Assembly: GCA_963773085.1 (NCBI GenBank)
Contig: CAVYZS010000018.1
Location: 248,001-312,000, forward strand
DNA: 64,000 nt
Source: JAENVT01 sp963773085
GTDB taxonomy: Bacteria > Actinomycetota > Acidimicrobiia > Acidimicrobiales > Ilumatobacteraceae
Direction of reading: 5' to 3'
The translations under genes were made by a program, and so were the position numbers. Below, piece by piece: positions 36,131 to 44,931 of this stretch (within the stretch, counting starts at the first letter, position 1; every line of letters starts with the position of its first letter). The notes beneath the pieces are model-generated. The model saw only the letters and a list, made by a program, of their open reading frames with translations, did no database searches and had not been told where the DNA came from.

Positions 36131-38737
36131 GTGGACCGTCTCGCCGAGTTGGCCGCATCGATCGAACGTGACCCCGCTGAGGTTGCGCGTGAGGTGCGTG
36201 CCCTGGCCGACGCAGCGCGAGCCTTGGAGGACTGGCACACCGTGAGCCGCGCCCAGGCGGTACTGGGGCGCGCCTGGCGGATGTTGGGCGAGATCGACCT
36301 GGCACAGCGGGCCCTTGCCGATGCCGTCGCGACGGCACAGAAGACCGACGACGACGAACTCGAGGCCGACGCCCATCTCGGGCTCGCCGGTGCGCTGTCC
36401 GCCGCCGGTCGCCAAGGTGACGCTTTTCGTCACCTCGACAGGGTCGACCAGCTCGGATCGGAATCGTTGCGCGATCGCGCCGAGCTGCAGCGGGCCGTGC
36501 TCTGCCGCGATGTGGGGCGGAGCGAGGAAGCACTCGCTCTGTTCACGCGTGCGGTGCCTCGTCTACGCCAGGCCGAGCGGAGACTCGATCTCGCGAGAGT
36601 GCTGGCGAATCGCGGCGGCATCCGCATGAGCAGAGGCGATGTCGCCGCGGCGATCGAGGACTATGAGGAGTCAGAAGCGCTGTTTCGCTCGGTTGGCCAA
36701 GAATTCGTCGCGCTGCAGGTGCGTCACGACCTCGGTTGTGCCGCCGCCAATCTCGGGGACCTCCCCCGGGCGATGCAGCTCTTCGACGAGGTCTCGACAC
36801 GCTTCGCCGAGTTGGGCCACGATGCATCGGTTCCGTTGCTCTCGCGCGCCGAGGCTCTGATGCTCGCCGGACTCACCGCCGACGCGTTGACGTTCTCACG
36901 TGATGCGGCGCGCCGCCTGTATGCGGAGGGCAACCAGTTCGCCGCGGCACAAGCGCTCGTGACGGTGGCCGCCGCCGCTCGGCAGGAAGGCGACTATTCC
37001 ACAGCGGGCGACGCCGCAGCCCGAGCCAGCGAGTGCTTTGCGGCGGGCGAAGCAGTCGGGTGGGAACACGCTGCCGACCTGGAAGGAATGCGCATTCAGA
37101 GTGAGGACGGTGGACTGGCCGTGCCAGCCATGGACGTCCTCGATGACCTGGCAGAAGCCTTGTGCAAGGCCGGCGACGTCCGCGGCGAGATCCAGGCACG
37201 CTGCCTACTGGCGATGTCAGCGTCCGCACACCGGGATCTGGACCGCGCCGGGCGGCAATTGGAGTTGGCGACCACCGCGGTACGCCGGTCGCGTTTGATG
37301 CAACCTCGCGTGACCCTGCATCACGCCCGCGCCACGGTCTGCTTGGCATCGGGCGACGTCGATGGCGCCCGCCGCCAGCTGCGGCGAGCGCTCGAGGTTC
37401 TCGACGCCACGCGTCAATTGCTCGGGGGCGATGCCGGCTCTTCCATCGACACGCAGGCGCGATCCTTAGAGCACTTGGCGATCCAGGTTGCAGCGCACGA
37501 ATCTCGACCGATGCGGTCTCTCGCCTGGATGGAGCGCGCCCGAGCCGCCGGACATCGGCCGCGACCCGCTCTTCCACCTTCGTCCCATCGGGCTGCGGCG
37601 GATTTTGCCCGCCTGCGCGTCGTCGCCGGGGATCTGCGACGTTCCGAGATGGCCGGCGAGCCAACCGACGAACTGCGGCGCAGGCACGCCGAGTTGGAGC
37701 GTTCGATGCGCTCCGAATGGTTGAGGATGGTGCATCCAGCCGGCATGACCACACCGTTGCCCCAGTTGAGCGAGCTGAAGCACGTCATCGGTGATGCTCA
37801 GGTCGTGTCCATGTCCTCGTCGGGCGACTCGCTCCTCGCAGTGATCGCCGACGGACGACGAGCCCGATCCTGCCTCCTGGGCGACCTCGCTCCGGTGGTG
37901 GCCTCGGCACAACGCGCCTGCACGGCACTACGGAGCCTGACCGCCACCGACACCGCACCAGCAGTCGCCGCCTCCCGGCAGCGCACGTTCGCGGCGGCAG
38001 TCAATGTCCTCGACTCGCTGCTCCTCGCACCGCTGAGACTCGATTCGCCGCACGTGGTGCTGGCCGTGCCCGCCGGGTTGCACGCGATCCCATGGGCGGC
38101 AATGCCATCGCTGCAAGGGCGGTCATTCACCCTGGTTCCTTCGGTCAGATGGTGGATCGAGGCGACGTCGTCGCCACCATCGCCGGCGGAATCGGTCCTG
38201 GTTGTCGCCGGTCCGCGGCTCGCCGAGGCGGACGCCGAGGCGCGTGCCGTCGCCGCCTGTCATCTGCATACGAAGGTGCTGATGGGACCCGCTGCCACCG
38301 TCGCCAACGTCGGCGCGGCGCTGGCCCACCACGACATGGTCCATATCGTTGCTCATGGCCAGTTTCGCCACGACAATCCACTGTGGTCGACCCTCGAGCT
38401 CGCCGACGGTCCACTGACCGTCTACGAACTGGAGCGGTTGGGTCGGGTACCGCCGATCGTGGTACTCGCAACGTGCGACTCGGGAATCAGCGGCACCCGC
38501 AGCGGTGCACAGTTGTACGGACTGGCCGGCACGCTGCTGATGATGGGAGCGCGCACCATTGTCGCGTCCATCGGGTCGCTCCCTGACATAGCCGAGACTC
38601 GCCAGACCATGGTCGCACTTCATCGTGACCTAGTCGACGGCATCGGTGCCTCAGCGTCGCTTGCCCGCCAACGCGCTTCGTTCGACGGCTCGACTAGTCT
38701 GACTGCAGCAGGGCTTGTCACGCTTGGAGTTGGATAG
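36131..38737 (+). CDS. TPR-CHAT caspase-like protease
   Basis: An 868-residue protein. Residues about 1-470 are helical TPR-like repeats (for example LGRAWRMLGEIDLAQRALADA and DLGCAAANLGDLPRAMQLFDE). A coiled linker follows to about 560, then a C-terminal CHAT domain of the caspase clan. The predicted dyad is His742 in HIVAHGQFRHDNPLWS and Cys782 in VVLATCDSGISG, and the substrate-pocket region GLAGTLLMMGARTIVAS is intact, so it should be an active protease. TPR repeats usually sense a partner. It is followed two bases later by an ECF sigma factor, and the GTG start has GGAG upstream. Confidence 0.87.
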   Translation: MDRLAELAASIERDPAEVAREVRALADAARALEDWHTVSRAQAVLGRAWRMLGEIDLAQRALADAVATAQKTDDDELEADAHLGLAGALSAAGRQGDAFRHLDRVDQLGSESLRDRAELQRAVLCRDVGRSEEALALFTRAVPRLRQAERRLDLARVLANRGGIRMSRGDVAAAIEDYEESEALFRSVGQEFVALQVRHDLGCAAANLGDLPRAMQLFDEVSTRFAELGHDASVPLLSRAEALMLAGLTADALTFSRDAARRLYAEGNQFAAAQALVTVAAAARQEGDYSTAGDAAARASECFAAGEAVGWEHAADLEGMRIQSEDGGLAVPAMDVLDDLAEALCKAGDVRGEIQARCLLAMSASAHRDLDRAGRQLELATTAVRRSRLMQPRVTLHHARATVCLASGDVDGARRQLRRALEVLDATRQLLGGDAGSSIDTQARSLEHLAIQVAAHESRPMRSLAWMERARAAGHRPRPALPPSSHRAAADFARLRVVAGDLRRSEMAGEPTDELRRRHAELERSMRSEWLRMVHPAGMTTPLPQLSELKHVIGDAQVVSMSSSGDSLLAVIADGRRARSCLLGDLAPVVASAQRACTALRSLTATDTAPAVAASRQRTFAAAVNVLDSLLLAPLRLDSPHVVLAVPAGLHAIPWAAMPSLQGRSFTLVPSVRWWIEATSSPPSPAESVLVVAGPRLAEADAEARAVAACHLHTKVLMGPAATVANVGAALAHHDMVHIVAHGQFRHDNPLWSTLELADGPLTVYELERLGRVPPIVVLATCDSGISGTRSGAQLYGLAGTLLMMGARTIVASIGSLPDIAETRQTMVALHRDLVDGIGASASLARQRASFDGSTSLTAAGLVTLGVG

Positions 38738-38739
38738 TC

Positions 38740-39321
38740 ATGTCCACCGGCAGCTTGTCTTCATGTACAGACGACGAACTGGTCGGAATGATTCGGGCCG
38801 GCGGTGCCACGCGGGAGGCCGCATGGTCAGACATCCTGCGCCGGCACACCCCGAAGATGTACGCCGTCGCCCGCTCGTTCGACATCGACGCGGCGACTGC
38901 TGAGGACCTGGTGCAAACGGCGTGGCTGCGGTTTCTCGAACGATCAGACCAACTGCGCGACACGTCGTCCGTCGGGCCGTGGCTGTGCATGATCGTGCGC
39001 AACGAGGCTCGCCGGTTGGTCACCCGCCGCCGAACCGTGCCGGTGGCCGACGGCTGGGAGACTCGCCCGGCGGCTGACACGCCGCCACCCGCCGCCGGCC
39101 TCATCGCATCCGAGCAGGCCGTGGCGCTGCGTAGCGCCTTTGCTCGACTGGGTGACGATTGTCGACAGATGCTCGCCCTGATGCTGGCCGATCCGCCTTT
39201 GTCGTACGACGAGATCGCCGCCGCGCTCGATCGCCCGCGCGGCTCGCTCGGCCCCAGCCGCCAACGCTGCCTCGAGCATCTGCGGCGGCTCCTTCCTGCT
39301 GGGCTGGAGATCGGCGAATGA
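38740..39321 (+). CDS. ECF-family RNA polymerase sigma factor
   Basis: A 193-residue sigma-70 family factor. Region 2 includes AAWSDILRRHTPKMYAVARSF and AEDLVQTAWLRFLERSDQLRD, with the WLCMIVRNEARRLVTRRR segment after it. Region 4 is CRQMLALMLADPPLSYDEIAAALDRPRGSLGPSRQRCLEHLRRLL, a helix-turn-helix for the -35 element. It sits between the CHAT protease and a small protein that could be its partner. No zinc-binding anti-sigma is adjacent, so control may be proteolytic (inference). Confidence 0.92.
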   Translation: MSTGSLSSCTDDELVGMIRAGGATREAAWSDILRRHTPKMYAVARSFDIDAATAEDLVQTAWLRFLERSDQLRDTSSVGPWLCMIVRNEARRLVTRRRTVPVADGWETRPAADTPPPAAGLIASEQAVALRSAFARLGDDCRQMLALMLADPPLSYDEIAAALDRPRGSLGPSRQRCLEHLRRLLPAGLEIGE

Positions 39322-39400
39322 GTGTGACCAAGTTCCGTGTATCTGATCGCGTCGGTAGGGATCATGCCGGGCGTTCGACGCCATCGCGAGGAGGAACGTC

Positions 39401-39865
39401 GTGACGAACCCTGACGACGAGATGTCATCGTCGGATCGCATTCTGATGATGGCATTGGCGGAGGCGATCGGCGCTCAACGCTCGCCGATCGATCTTGCCG
39501 CGCGTTGCCAGGGTCTCCTTTCCTGGATCGACGTCGACTCCGAACTCGCCGATCTTCTCGACCAACCGGTCGCCGAGGCAGCCGGTACTCGTGGCGCTGC
39601 CGCGCCGACGACTGCGCTCGAGTTCGCCGTCGAAGATCGCAGCTGCGTCATCGAGCTCACCCCTTCCGAAAATGTTCTCCGCGGCCAGGTTCTCGGCGGC
39701 GAAGTACAGGCGGTCGTCGTCAGGACGATCACCGGAACCACCCTGTCGGTGCCCGTGAGCGATCTGGGCGCATTCGAATTCAGCAATCCACCATCAGGAA
39801 CGATCCGGTTGGAACTCGCCTTTGCGGAAGGTCGACGTATCCACACCGCCTGGTTCGTGATCTAG
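39401..39865 (+). CDS. Unrecognised two-part protein in the CHAT/sigma cassette
   Basis: A 154-residue protein of unknown family. Residues 1-60 look helical (ALAEAIGAQRSPIDLAAR, then a Trp-Asp-rich turn). A loop rich in Ala and Gly lies near residues 57-70, and residues 70-154 alternate like a beta sandwich (VEDRSCVIELTPSENVLRG, TIRLELAFAEGRRIHTAWFVI). The exposed linker between the halves is a natural protease site. Position after a sigma factor and between two proteases suggests a sigma-binding regulator or protease substrate, but that is inference. The GTG start has GAGGAGG about six bases upstream. Confidence 0.8.
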   Translation: MTNPDDEMSSSDRILMMALAEAIGAQRSPIDLAARCQGLLSWIDVDSELADLLDQPVAEAAGTRGAAAPTTALEFAVEDRSCVIELTPSENVLRGQVLGGEVQAVVVRTITGTTLSVPVSDLGAFEFSNPPSGTIRLELAFAEGRRIHTAWFVI

Positions 39866-39894
39866 GAGACAACTGAGCCCAAGGATGCACCGCC

Positions 39895-41460
39895 ATGAGA
39901 TCTCGCCGTCAACCAACCCGACACCGTCTCACCAGAGCGCTCACGATCACTGTGTTCGCGTGCGGCGCGATCTGTGTCACCGGCAGCGTCGATGCCGGAA
40001 CCGCTACCGAAACGGACGTGATGGCCTGGCTCGACGACGTCAGCCCGGCCATCACCATCGATCGGTCGACCAACTGCATGCCCGGCCTGACACCGACCGC
40101 CACCCAGTCCACCGACGCCGTCGCCTATCGCAACGACCGCATCGTCATTCGGTCCGGCGCCTCGAACTCGACCGTTGCCGGCATCGTCAACGCCAAGCTC
40201 AACACGATGTATTCGACGATGGGCGTTCCGTACGTCGGACCCATCGAACGGATTCTGTTCCCGACGCCACCTGGCGGCGCGGCCATCACACCCGTGCTCT
40301 CCGTCTCGCTGCTACCTCGGCACGGCGGCGCGCTGCACGACATCCTTGGTCTGGCTCGACGCTTGCGCAGCGAGTCGGGACTGCCCGGTTCACCTGACTA
40401 CGCCTACACACCGAGCGGGCCGTACAGCTACTACTGGCCGTACGGGTACCCACAGAAGACAACGACCCTCACGACACCGCGCGCCAACGTGCCGGGCACG
40501 CTCAACCCGATCGGCTCGACGATCAAGGCAGTGGTCTACGACACCGGCCTGGCCGCGCTGAATCCTGTTGACCTGCCAACGACGACGATGCTCTCGAGCA
40601 CCGACGACGAGCAGCCGAACATCGTCAGCAACGGTTCGAAGATGGTCGACTACCCGCACGCTCTCCACGGCACGGCAATCGCCGGTGTGCTGACAACGAT
40701 CGCCCCAGGCATGACCATCCAGGAAGTTCGCGTCAACGACCGCGCCGGGTTGCTGACCGACGTCTCCGCTGCTCGCGGCATGGCCTCGTCCCTGCGCACC
40801 CTGGCCCTCGCCGATTACCCGGATGTACTCGTCAACGCATTCGGCTCGCCGGCCTGCAATCTCAACCCCGCCGTGGTCGGGGGAGCCGACCTGCGGCCGG
40901 TCGGCTTGGAAGCCGTCGTCGAGGTCGTCGACAAGTTCGACCCCACGCTGGCACAGGGGATGGTGATCGTTGCCTCGGCAGGAAACGTGGCCTCCACGCG
41001 ACCGCACTACCCTGCGGCGTTCGAGTCGGTCGTCAGCGTCGGCGCCCTGGATGGCACCGTCGATACGGATGGCAACCCATGGACCAGCAAGTCGCGAACT
41101 GCGCCACTGGCCGACTTCACCAACAGGGGCCCATGGGTCAAGTTCTATGCCACGGGTGTCGAATTGCCGACGACGCACGCCAAGGGCCTCCGCTTCGAGA
41201 ACGGCGGTGACCTCATCGATGGCAAGGCAATCATCTCGGGCAGCTCGTACTCGGGCCCGCAGGTCGTCGGATTGATCGCCGAGGTGATGTCGACATCGGG
41301 CATCAAGGCCCGAGCAGCCGTCGAAGTGCTGCGCACCGCAGGTGCTGCCCCATTGCCGCAGTGCGGCACCCCGACGACCGTGACTGGAACAGCACTCGTG
41401 CTGCGCGACCTCATTTCGGCCGCCACCGATCCAGCCTCGGAGATCCCCCTCACCTGCTGA
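39895..41460 (+). CDS. Secreted S8 (subtilisin-family) serine protease
   Basis: A 521-residue subtilase with an N-terminal signal peptide (Arg-rich start, hydrophobic ALTITVFACGAICVTG, likely cleaved near DAGTA). The catalytic triad appears as Asp216 in VVYDTGL, His258 in LHGTAIAGVL and Ser451 in ISGSSYSGPQ, with the oxyanion-hole Asn likely in IVASAGNVAS. A prodomain-like region precedes the catalytic domain. It follows the small two-part protein by 29 bases and so belongs with the CHAT-sigma cassette. It would act outside the cytoplasm. Confidence 0.88.
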   Translation: MRSRRQPTRHRLTRALTITVFACGAICVTGSVDAGTATETDVMAWLDDVSPAITIDRSTNCMPGLTPTATQSTDAVAYRNDRIVIRSGASNSTVAGIVNAKLNTMYSTMGVPYVGPIERILFPTPPGGAAITPVLSVSLLPRHGGALHDILGLARRLRSESGLPGSPDYAYTPSGPYSYYWPYGYPQKTTTLTTPRANVPGTLNPIGSTIKAVVYDTGLAALNPVDLPTTTMLSSTDDEQPNIVSNGSKMVDYPHALHGTAIAGVLTTIAPGMTIQEVRVNDRAGLLTDVSAARGMASSLRTLALADYPDVLVNAFGSPACNLNPAVVGGADLRPVGLEAVVEVVDKFDPTLAQGMVIVASAGNVASTRPHYPAAFESVVSVGALDGTVDTDGNPWTSKSRTAPLADFTNRGPWVKFYATGVELPTTHAKGLRFENGGDLIDGKAIISGSSYSGPQVVGLIAEVMSTSGIKARAAVEVLRTAGAAPLPQCGTPTTVTGTALVLRDLISAATDPASEIPLTC

Positions 41461-41503
41461 GGCTCCCGCCGACGCCCACACAATGGCAGGAGCTAGAAGA
41501 CCT

Positions 41504-43039
41504 ATGACCGCTACTTCGACCCTGGCCTCGGCTGATTCGCAGGCCGAGCGATCGAAGCTACGGCGCGAACTTCGCAGGTTCGACACGATCTTCTTCCTGA
41601 TGTCGGCGATGGTCGTCGTCGACACCATCGGAGCGATTGCGATCGGGGGCGGACAGGCCTTCACATGGCTCATCGTCTTGTTCGTCACCTTCTTCATACC
41701 GTCGGCACTGGCCAGTGCCGAGCTCGGCGCGGCGTTGCCGGAGGAGGGTGGTGCATACGTATGGGTCCGTTCGGCGTTCGGCCGGTTCGCCGGATCGGTC
41801 ACCTCGATGTTCTACTGGGCGGGCACGCCGATCTGGCTTGGCGGCTCGGTCACCGCCGTCGCCATGTCGGTGTATCGACGCTTTCTCGGCCCGTTGCCAA
41901 CGAGCGGGATGTACGTGTTCGGCGCGGTGTTCATCGGCGCAGCCACCGTCGCCGCGGTCGTACCGCTGCGCTTCGGGAAATGGGTGCCCACGAGCGGCGC
42001 GATCGGACAGATCATCCTGCTCTCGCTGTTCACGGGCACCGTCGTGCTGTACGGGTTTCAGCACGGCATCCACGGAATCGCGGCGACGGACCTCAGTCCG
42101 TCGACTTCGGTGCTGATCGCCGTCGTGCCGGTGCTGATCTACTCGTTCGTCGGCGTAGAGCTGCCCTCCACGGCTGCCGAGGAGATGCACGATCCACGAC
42201 GGGACATTCCCATCGCCATCGCCCGTGCCGGCATCGGCCAGTTACTGATGTACGGCGTGCCGACGCTGGCCATCCTGATCGTGCTGCCGTCAGAACAGAT
42301 CACCTCGTTGCACGGCTTGATCGACGCAATGCAGACGGTGTTCACCGTCTACGGCGGATCGATCGCGCCCGATGGATCGGCGACGCTCACGGGCGCCGGC
42401 TCCGTGGTCGGCTCGCTCAGCGCCGTCCTGTTCATCTGGGTACTGCTCGCCAGTGGAACGGCATGGATCATGGGTGCCGGCCGCGCTCAGGCTGCTGCGT
42501 GTCAAGACGGCGGCGGCCCTCGGCGGCTCGGGCGGATCTCGGAACGCACCGGGGTGCCCGTCGTGATGGGTCTCGTCTCCGGCGCTGTGTCGCTGGCGAC
42601 GATGGTCGCCGCTCTGTACATCACCGGCGGCGACGGGCAACGCTACTTCTCCGCTGCTCTGACATCGGCGATCTCGATGATCATCATCGCCTACCTGTTC
42701 GTCTTCCCGGCGTTCCTCGTCATCCGCCGCCAGCATCCGGATCTCGACCGGCCGTTCAGGGCCCCAGGTGGGGCGCGGGGTGCCGTCGTCATCACGACGC
42801 TCTCGACAGGGTGGGCCGTGGTCGCCACCTGCTGCCTGCTGTGGCCAGGCTTCGCGACGTCTCATCCGGATTCGGCGCTGCCACTCGGGTTCGAGGGGCG
42901 AAGACTGCAGTTCGAGATCCTCGTGCTGTCTCCCGTGGTCGCTGTGCTGGCAGCGGTGACGCTCTACCACGTCGCTTGTCGCGGCAACCAACCGGTTCGT
43001 GACATCGAGGCGGCGACCCGCTCGACGGTACGGCTGTAA
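41504..43039 (+). CDS. APC-family amino acid permease
   Basis: A 511-residue permease with about 12 membrane segments. The first, MSAMVVVDTIGAIAIGGGQAF, has the broken-helix glycine motif of the APC superfamily; LPEEGGAYVWVRSAFG after helix two and FVGVELPSTAAEEMHDPRRDIPIAI after helix six are further signatures. The substrate is probably an amino acid or amine. The ATG at 41504 has an AGGAG at 41486-41490 and is preferred over the ATG at 41483. Confidence 0.87.
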   Translation: MTATSTLASADSQAERSKLRRELRRFDTIFFLMSAMVVVDTIGAIAIGGGQAFTWLIVLFVTFFIPSALASAELGAALPEEGGAYVWVRSAFGRFAGSVTSMFYWAGTPIWLGGSVTAVAMSVYRRFLGPLPTSGMYVFGAVFIGAATVAAVVPLRFGKWVPTSGAIGQIILLSLFTGTVVLYGFQHGIHGIAATDLSPSTSVLIAVVPVLIYSFVGVELPSTAAEEMHDPRRDIPIAIARAGIGQLLMYGVPTLAILIVLPSEQITSLHGLIDAMQTVFTVYGGSIAPDGSATLTGAGSVVGSLSAVLFIWVLLASGTAWIMGAGRAQAAACQDGGGPRRLGRISERTGVPVVMGLVSGAVSLATMVAALYITGGDGQRYFSAALTSAISMIIIAYLFVFPAFLVIRRQHPDLDRPFRAPGGARGAVVITTLSTGWAVVATCCLLWPGFATSHPDSALPLGFEGRRLQFEILVLSPVVAVLAAVTLYHVACRGNQPVRDIEAATRSTVRL

Positions 43040-43545
43040 CGGATCACAGCGGCCACTACGAGCGACACAGCGACGGCCCCAATGGGACGGCGAACATCGG
43101 GTACGCCCTCGCGCGGCACGACGGACATACCGTCAACCCCAGGAGGTCGAGGAGACGTCGCGCCGGCTCCGAGAATGGACGGCCGCCGGCGGAGTGCGAG
43201 CAGTCGCATTCGCGGCGGCGATCGTGATCGTGATCGTGATCTTGATCGTGATCGTGAGAGACGTGTCGTGTGGGCATGTCCACGGCGCAAACTCGGTCAA
43301 GGCTCTGTTCACGCAGGCCATGACCCACCGACAGAACGATGGATACATCGACCCTCGTCGTCGACGTGACCGGAGTCATGCCATGAACGTGTATCCAACG
43401 AGCGGTTGGCGGGTCTTGTAGGCATGAACCTCGGAAACGCAATCGCATCCATCGCCATCGCCAACCTGTTCGACAGGAACCGCGACGACGGCGGCCATCC
43501 CCTCCGACCGGCGAAACGTTCGGCCGGCTCCCGGTCACGCGGGAC
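43040..43545. other. 506-base stretch without a confident gene
   Basis: The region between the permease stop and the convergent flavoprotein gene carries several open frames with poor protein character. One (about 43041-43222) reads GPNGTANIGYALARHDGHT and another starts at ATG 43424 with NLGNAIASIAIANLFDRNR, but neither is recognisable or has convincing support. It contains a hexanucleotide repeat. It may be decayed coding sequence or a non-coding spacer. Confidence 0.6.
43220..43255 (+). repeat. Hexanucleotide tandem repeat GATCGT (6 units, one imperfect)
   Basis: Six consecutive GATCGT units run from 43220 to 43255. The fourth reads GATCTT. On one frame this would encode alternating Ile-Val, on another Arg-Asp. 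The period is six bases with no spacers, so it is a microsatellite and not a CRISPR or iteron array. Confidence 0.93.
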
Positions 43546-44916
43546 TCAACGCGGCTCGAACTCGTTCGCCGCGCATCCCGAGCGCTGGTAGAAGTCGAAG
43601 AACCGGCGATCGGGGTCGTAGACCTCGCGCAATTCCTGCAGCCTGGCGAAGTTCGCATCGGCCATGAACTTCGACGATCGGCGGGTGAGGTCGGCGTCAC
43701 CGAGGTAGGAGCCCTTGCTCACCGGCTCCAAGGCCCGGAACCCCGACGTGACCCAATCCTGCATCGCCTGGTCGTCATGCTCGTGCTCCCAGATCGTGTA
43801 GGCAGCGATGTAGACGTTGCCCTCCATCGAGAACGCCATATCGGGCAGCGGTCTGGTCGGCGCCCACCCGTACCAGATGATGAACGACTCGGGTGTCGGT
43901 AGCGAGCGGTAGATGTCGCCGAGGATCGGCGCCAGCTCAGATGCTGGGGCGTTGCTCCACGCGCAGTCCGCCGAGTAGCGCATCCCTGTCGGGTTCTGGG
44001 CATCCATGAGCGGGTTCTCGTCGTCGAACGAGGTCGGCTCGGCGAAGATTCGGAGCAGAGCTCGGTCCAACACCGGGCAGGTCTCGAGCGGTGCCATCAG
44101 ACGACGAGCCTCCTCGGGAGTGTCGAACATGCCGGTCGTGTGCATGACCAGCATCGGCCCGCCCCCGACGTCGATGTCGGGCGGAGGAATCCGCGTGCCG
44201 ACGATCACCGGCTCGACTCGACAGTCGAGCGTCGGCAACACCTCATGTGCCCAGGTGATCAACTCCTCGAAGCACTCGATCGGAAAGGCGTAGGTGGTGT
44301 GGGTGAACGCAGCCGGCATGCGATACACGCGCAGGTAGAAACGAGTCACGATGCCGAAGAACGCCGGTCCGGCGCCGCGGGCCGCCCAGTAGAGGTCGCT
44401 GTGCTGCTCGCTGTCGGCATGCACCAATTCGCCTTCGGCGGTGACCACGTCCACGCCGAGCACGTTCTCGCAACCCCATCCCCACTGGCGCGAGTTCCAA
44501 CCCTGACCGCCCTGCAGCAGGTATCCGCCGAGGCCGACGGTCGAGCAGTGACCGCCCGTGAAGACCAACCCGTGACGGCGAAGGAACGGGGCGAACTCCT
44601 GCCCGCCGCGCAACGACGGACTGGCAGTCGCGGTCGAGGTCCCGACATCGACGGTCATCTCGTGCAGCCCGGCGAGGTCGATCAACAAGGCATCGTCGCG
44701 CACGCTCCAGCCGGCCCAGGCGTGCCCGCCCGAGCGGGCGGCCACCTTCCAGCCGCGCTCTTTGGCCAGCCGCACTCCGGCGACCACATCGGCCTCGTTG
44801 GCGGCTTCCAGGATTGCGGCCGGATAGCGCGCCGGGTGACGGACGTTGAAAAGTGCGTCGGTCCGCGCTCCCTCGTACCCGGCGCTACCCCGCTCGATGA
44901 ATCGCCCCTCGAACAT
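43546..44916 (-). CDS. Berberine-bridge-type FAD oxidoreductase (bicovalent flavin)
   Basis: A 456-residue FAD-linked oxidase of the PCMH/BBE family. Two flavin-attachment sites are visible: His in AARSGGHAWAGWS and Cys in TGGHCSTVGLGG, the pattern of bicovalently bound FAD. The C-terminal berberine-bridge motif is DPDRRFFDFYQ. No signal peptide is present. Such enzymes oxidise sugars, alkaloids or aromatic compounds; the substrate is unknown. It lies 15 bases downstream of the FAD-GcvT gene on the same strand, so both may be in one transcript. Confidence 0.88.
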   Translation of the reverse strand: MFEGRFIERGSAGYEGARTDALFNVRHPARYPAAILEAANEADVVAGVRLAKERGWKVAARSGGHAWAGWSVRDDALLIDLAGLHEMTVDVGTSTATASPSLRGGQEFAPFLRRHGLVFTGGHCSTVGLGGYLLQGGQGWNSRQWGWGCENVLGVDVVTAEGELVHADSEQHSDLYWAARGAGPAFFGIVTRFYLRVYRMPAAFTHTTYAFPIECFEELITWAHEVLPTLDCRVEPVIVGTRIPPPDIDVGGGPMLVMHTTGMFDTPEEARRLMAPLETCPVLDRALLRIFAEPTSFDDENPLMDAQNPTGMRYSADCAWSNAPASELAPILGDIYRSLPTPESFIIWYGWAPTRPLPDMAFSMEGNVYIAAYTIWEHEHDDQAMQDWVTSGFRALEPVSKGSYLGDADLTRRSSKFMADANFARLQELREVYDPDRRFFDFYQRSGCAANEFEPR

Positions 44917-44931
44917 CGTCAGCCTCCTGTG

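Noticed and set aside
38740..39321. A linked zinc-finger anti-sigma factor for the ECF sigma
   Set aside because: The neighbouring 154-residue protein has no HxxxCxxC motif and no membrane segment, so it is not a standard ZAS anti-sigma.
43220..43255. Hexamer repeat as a CRISPR array or origin iterons
   Set aside because: Units are contiguous, six bases long and without spacers; no cas, rep or dnaA gene or DnaA boxes are nearby.
43082..43369. Open frame with an Arg-Asp repeat as a protein
   Set aside because: The repeat comes from the GATCGT hexamer. The frame has no recognisable domain and poor start support.
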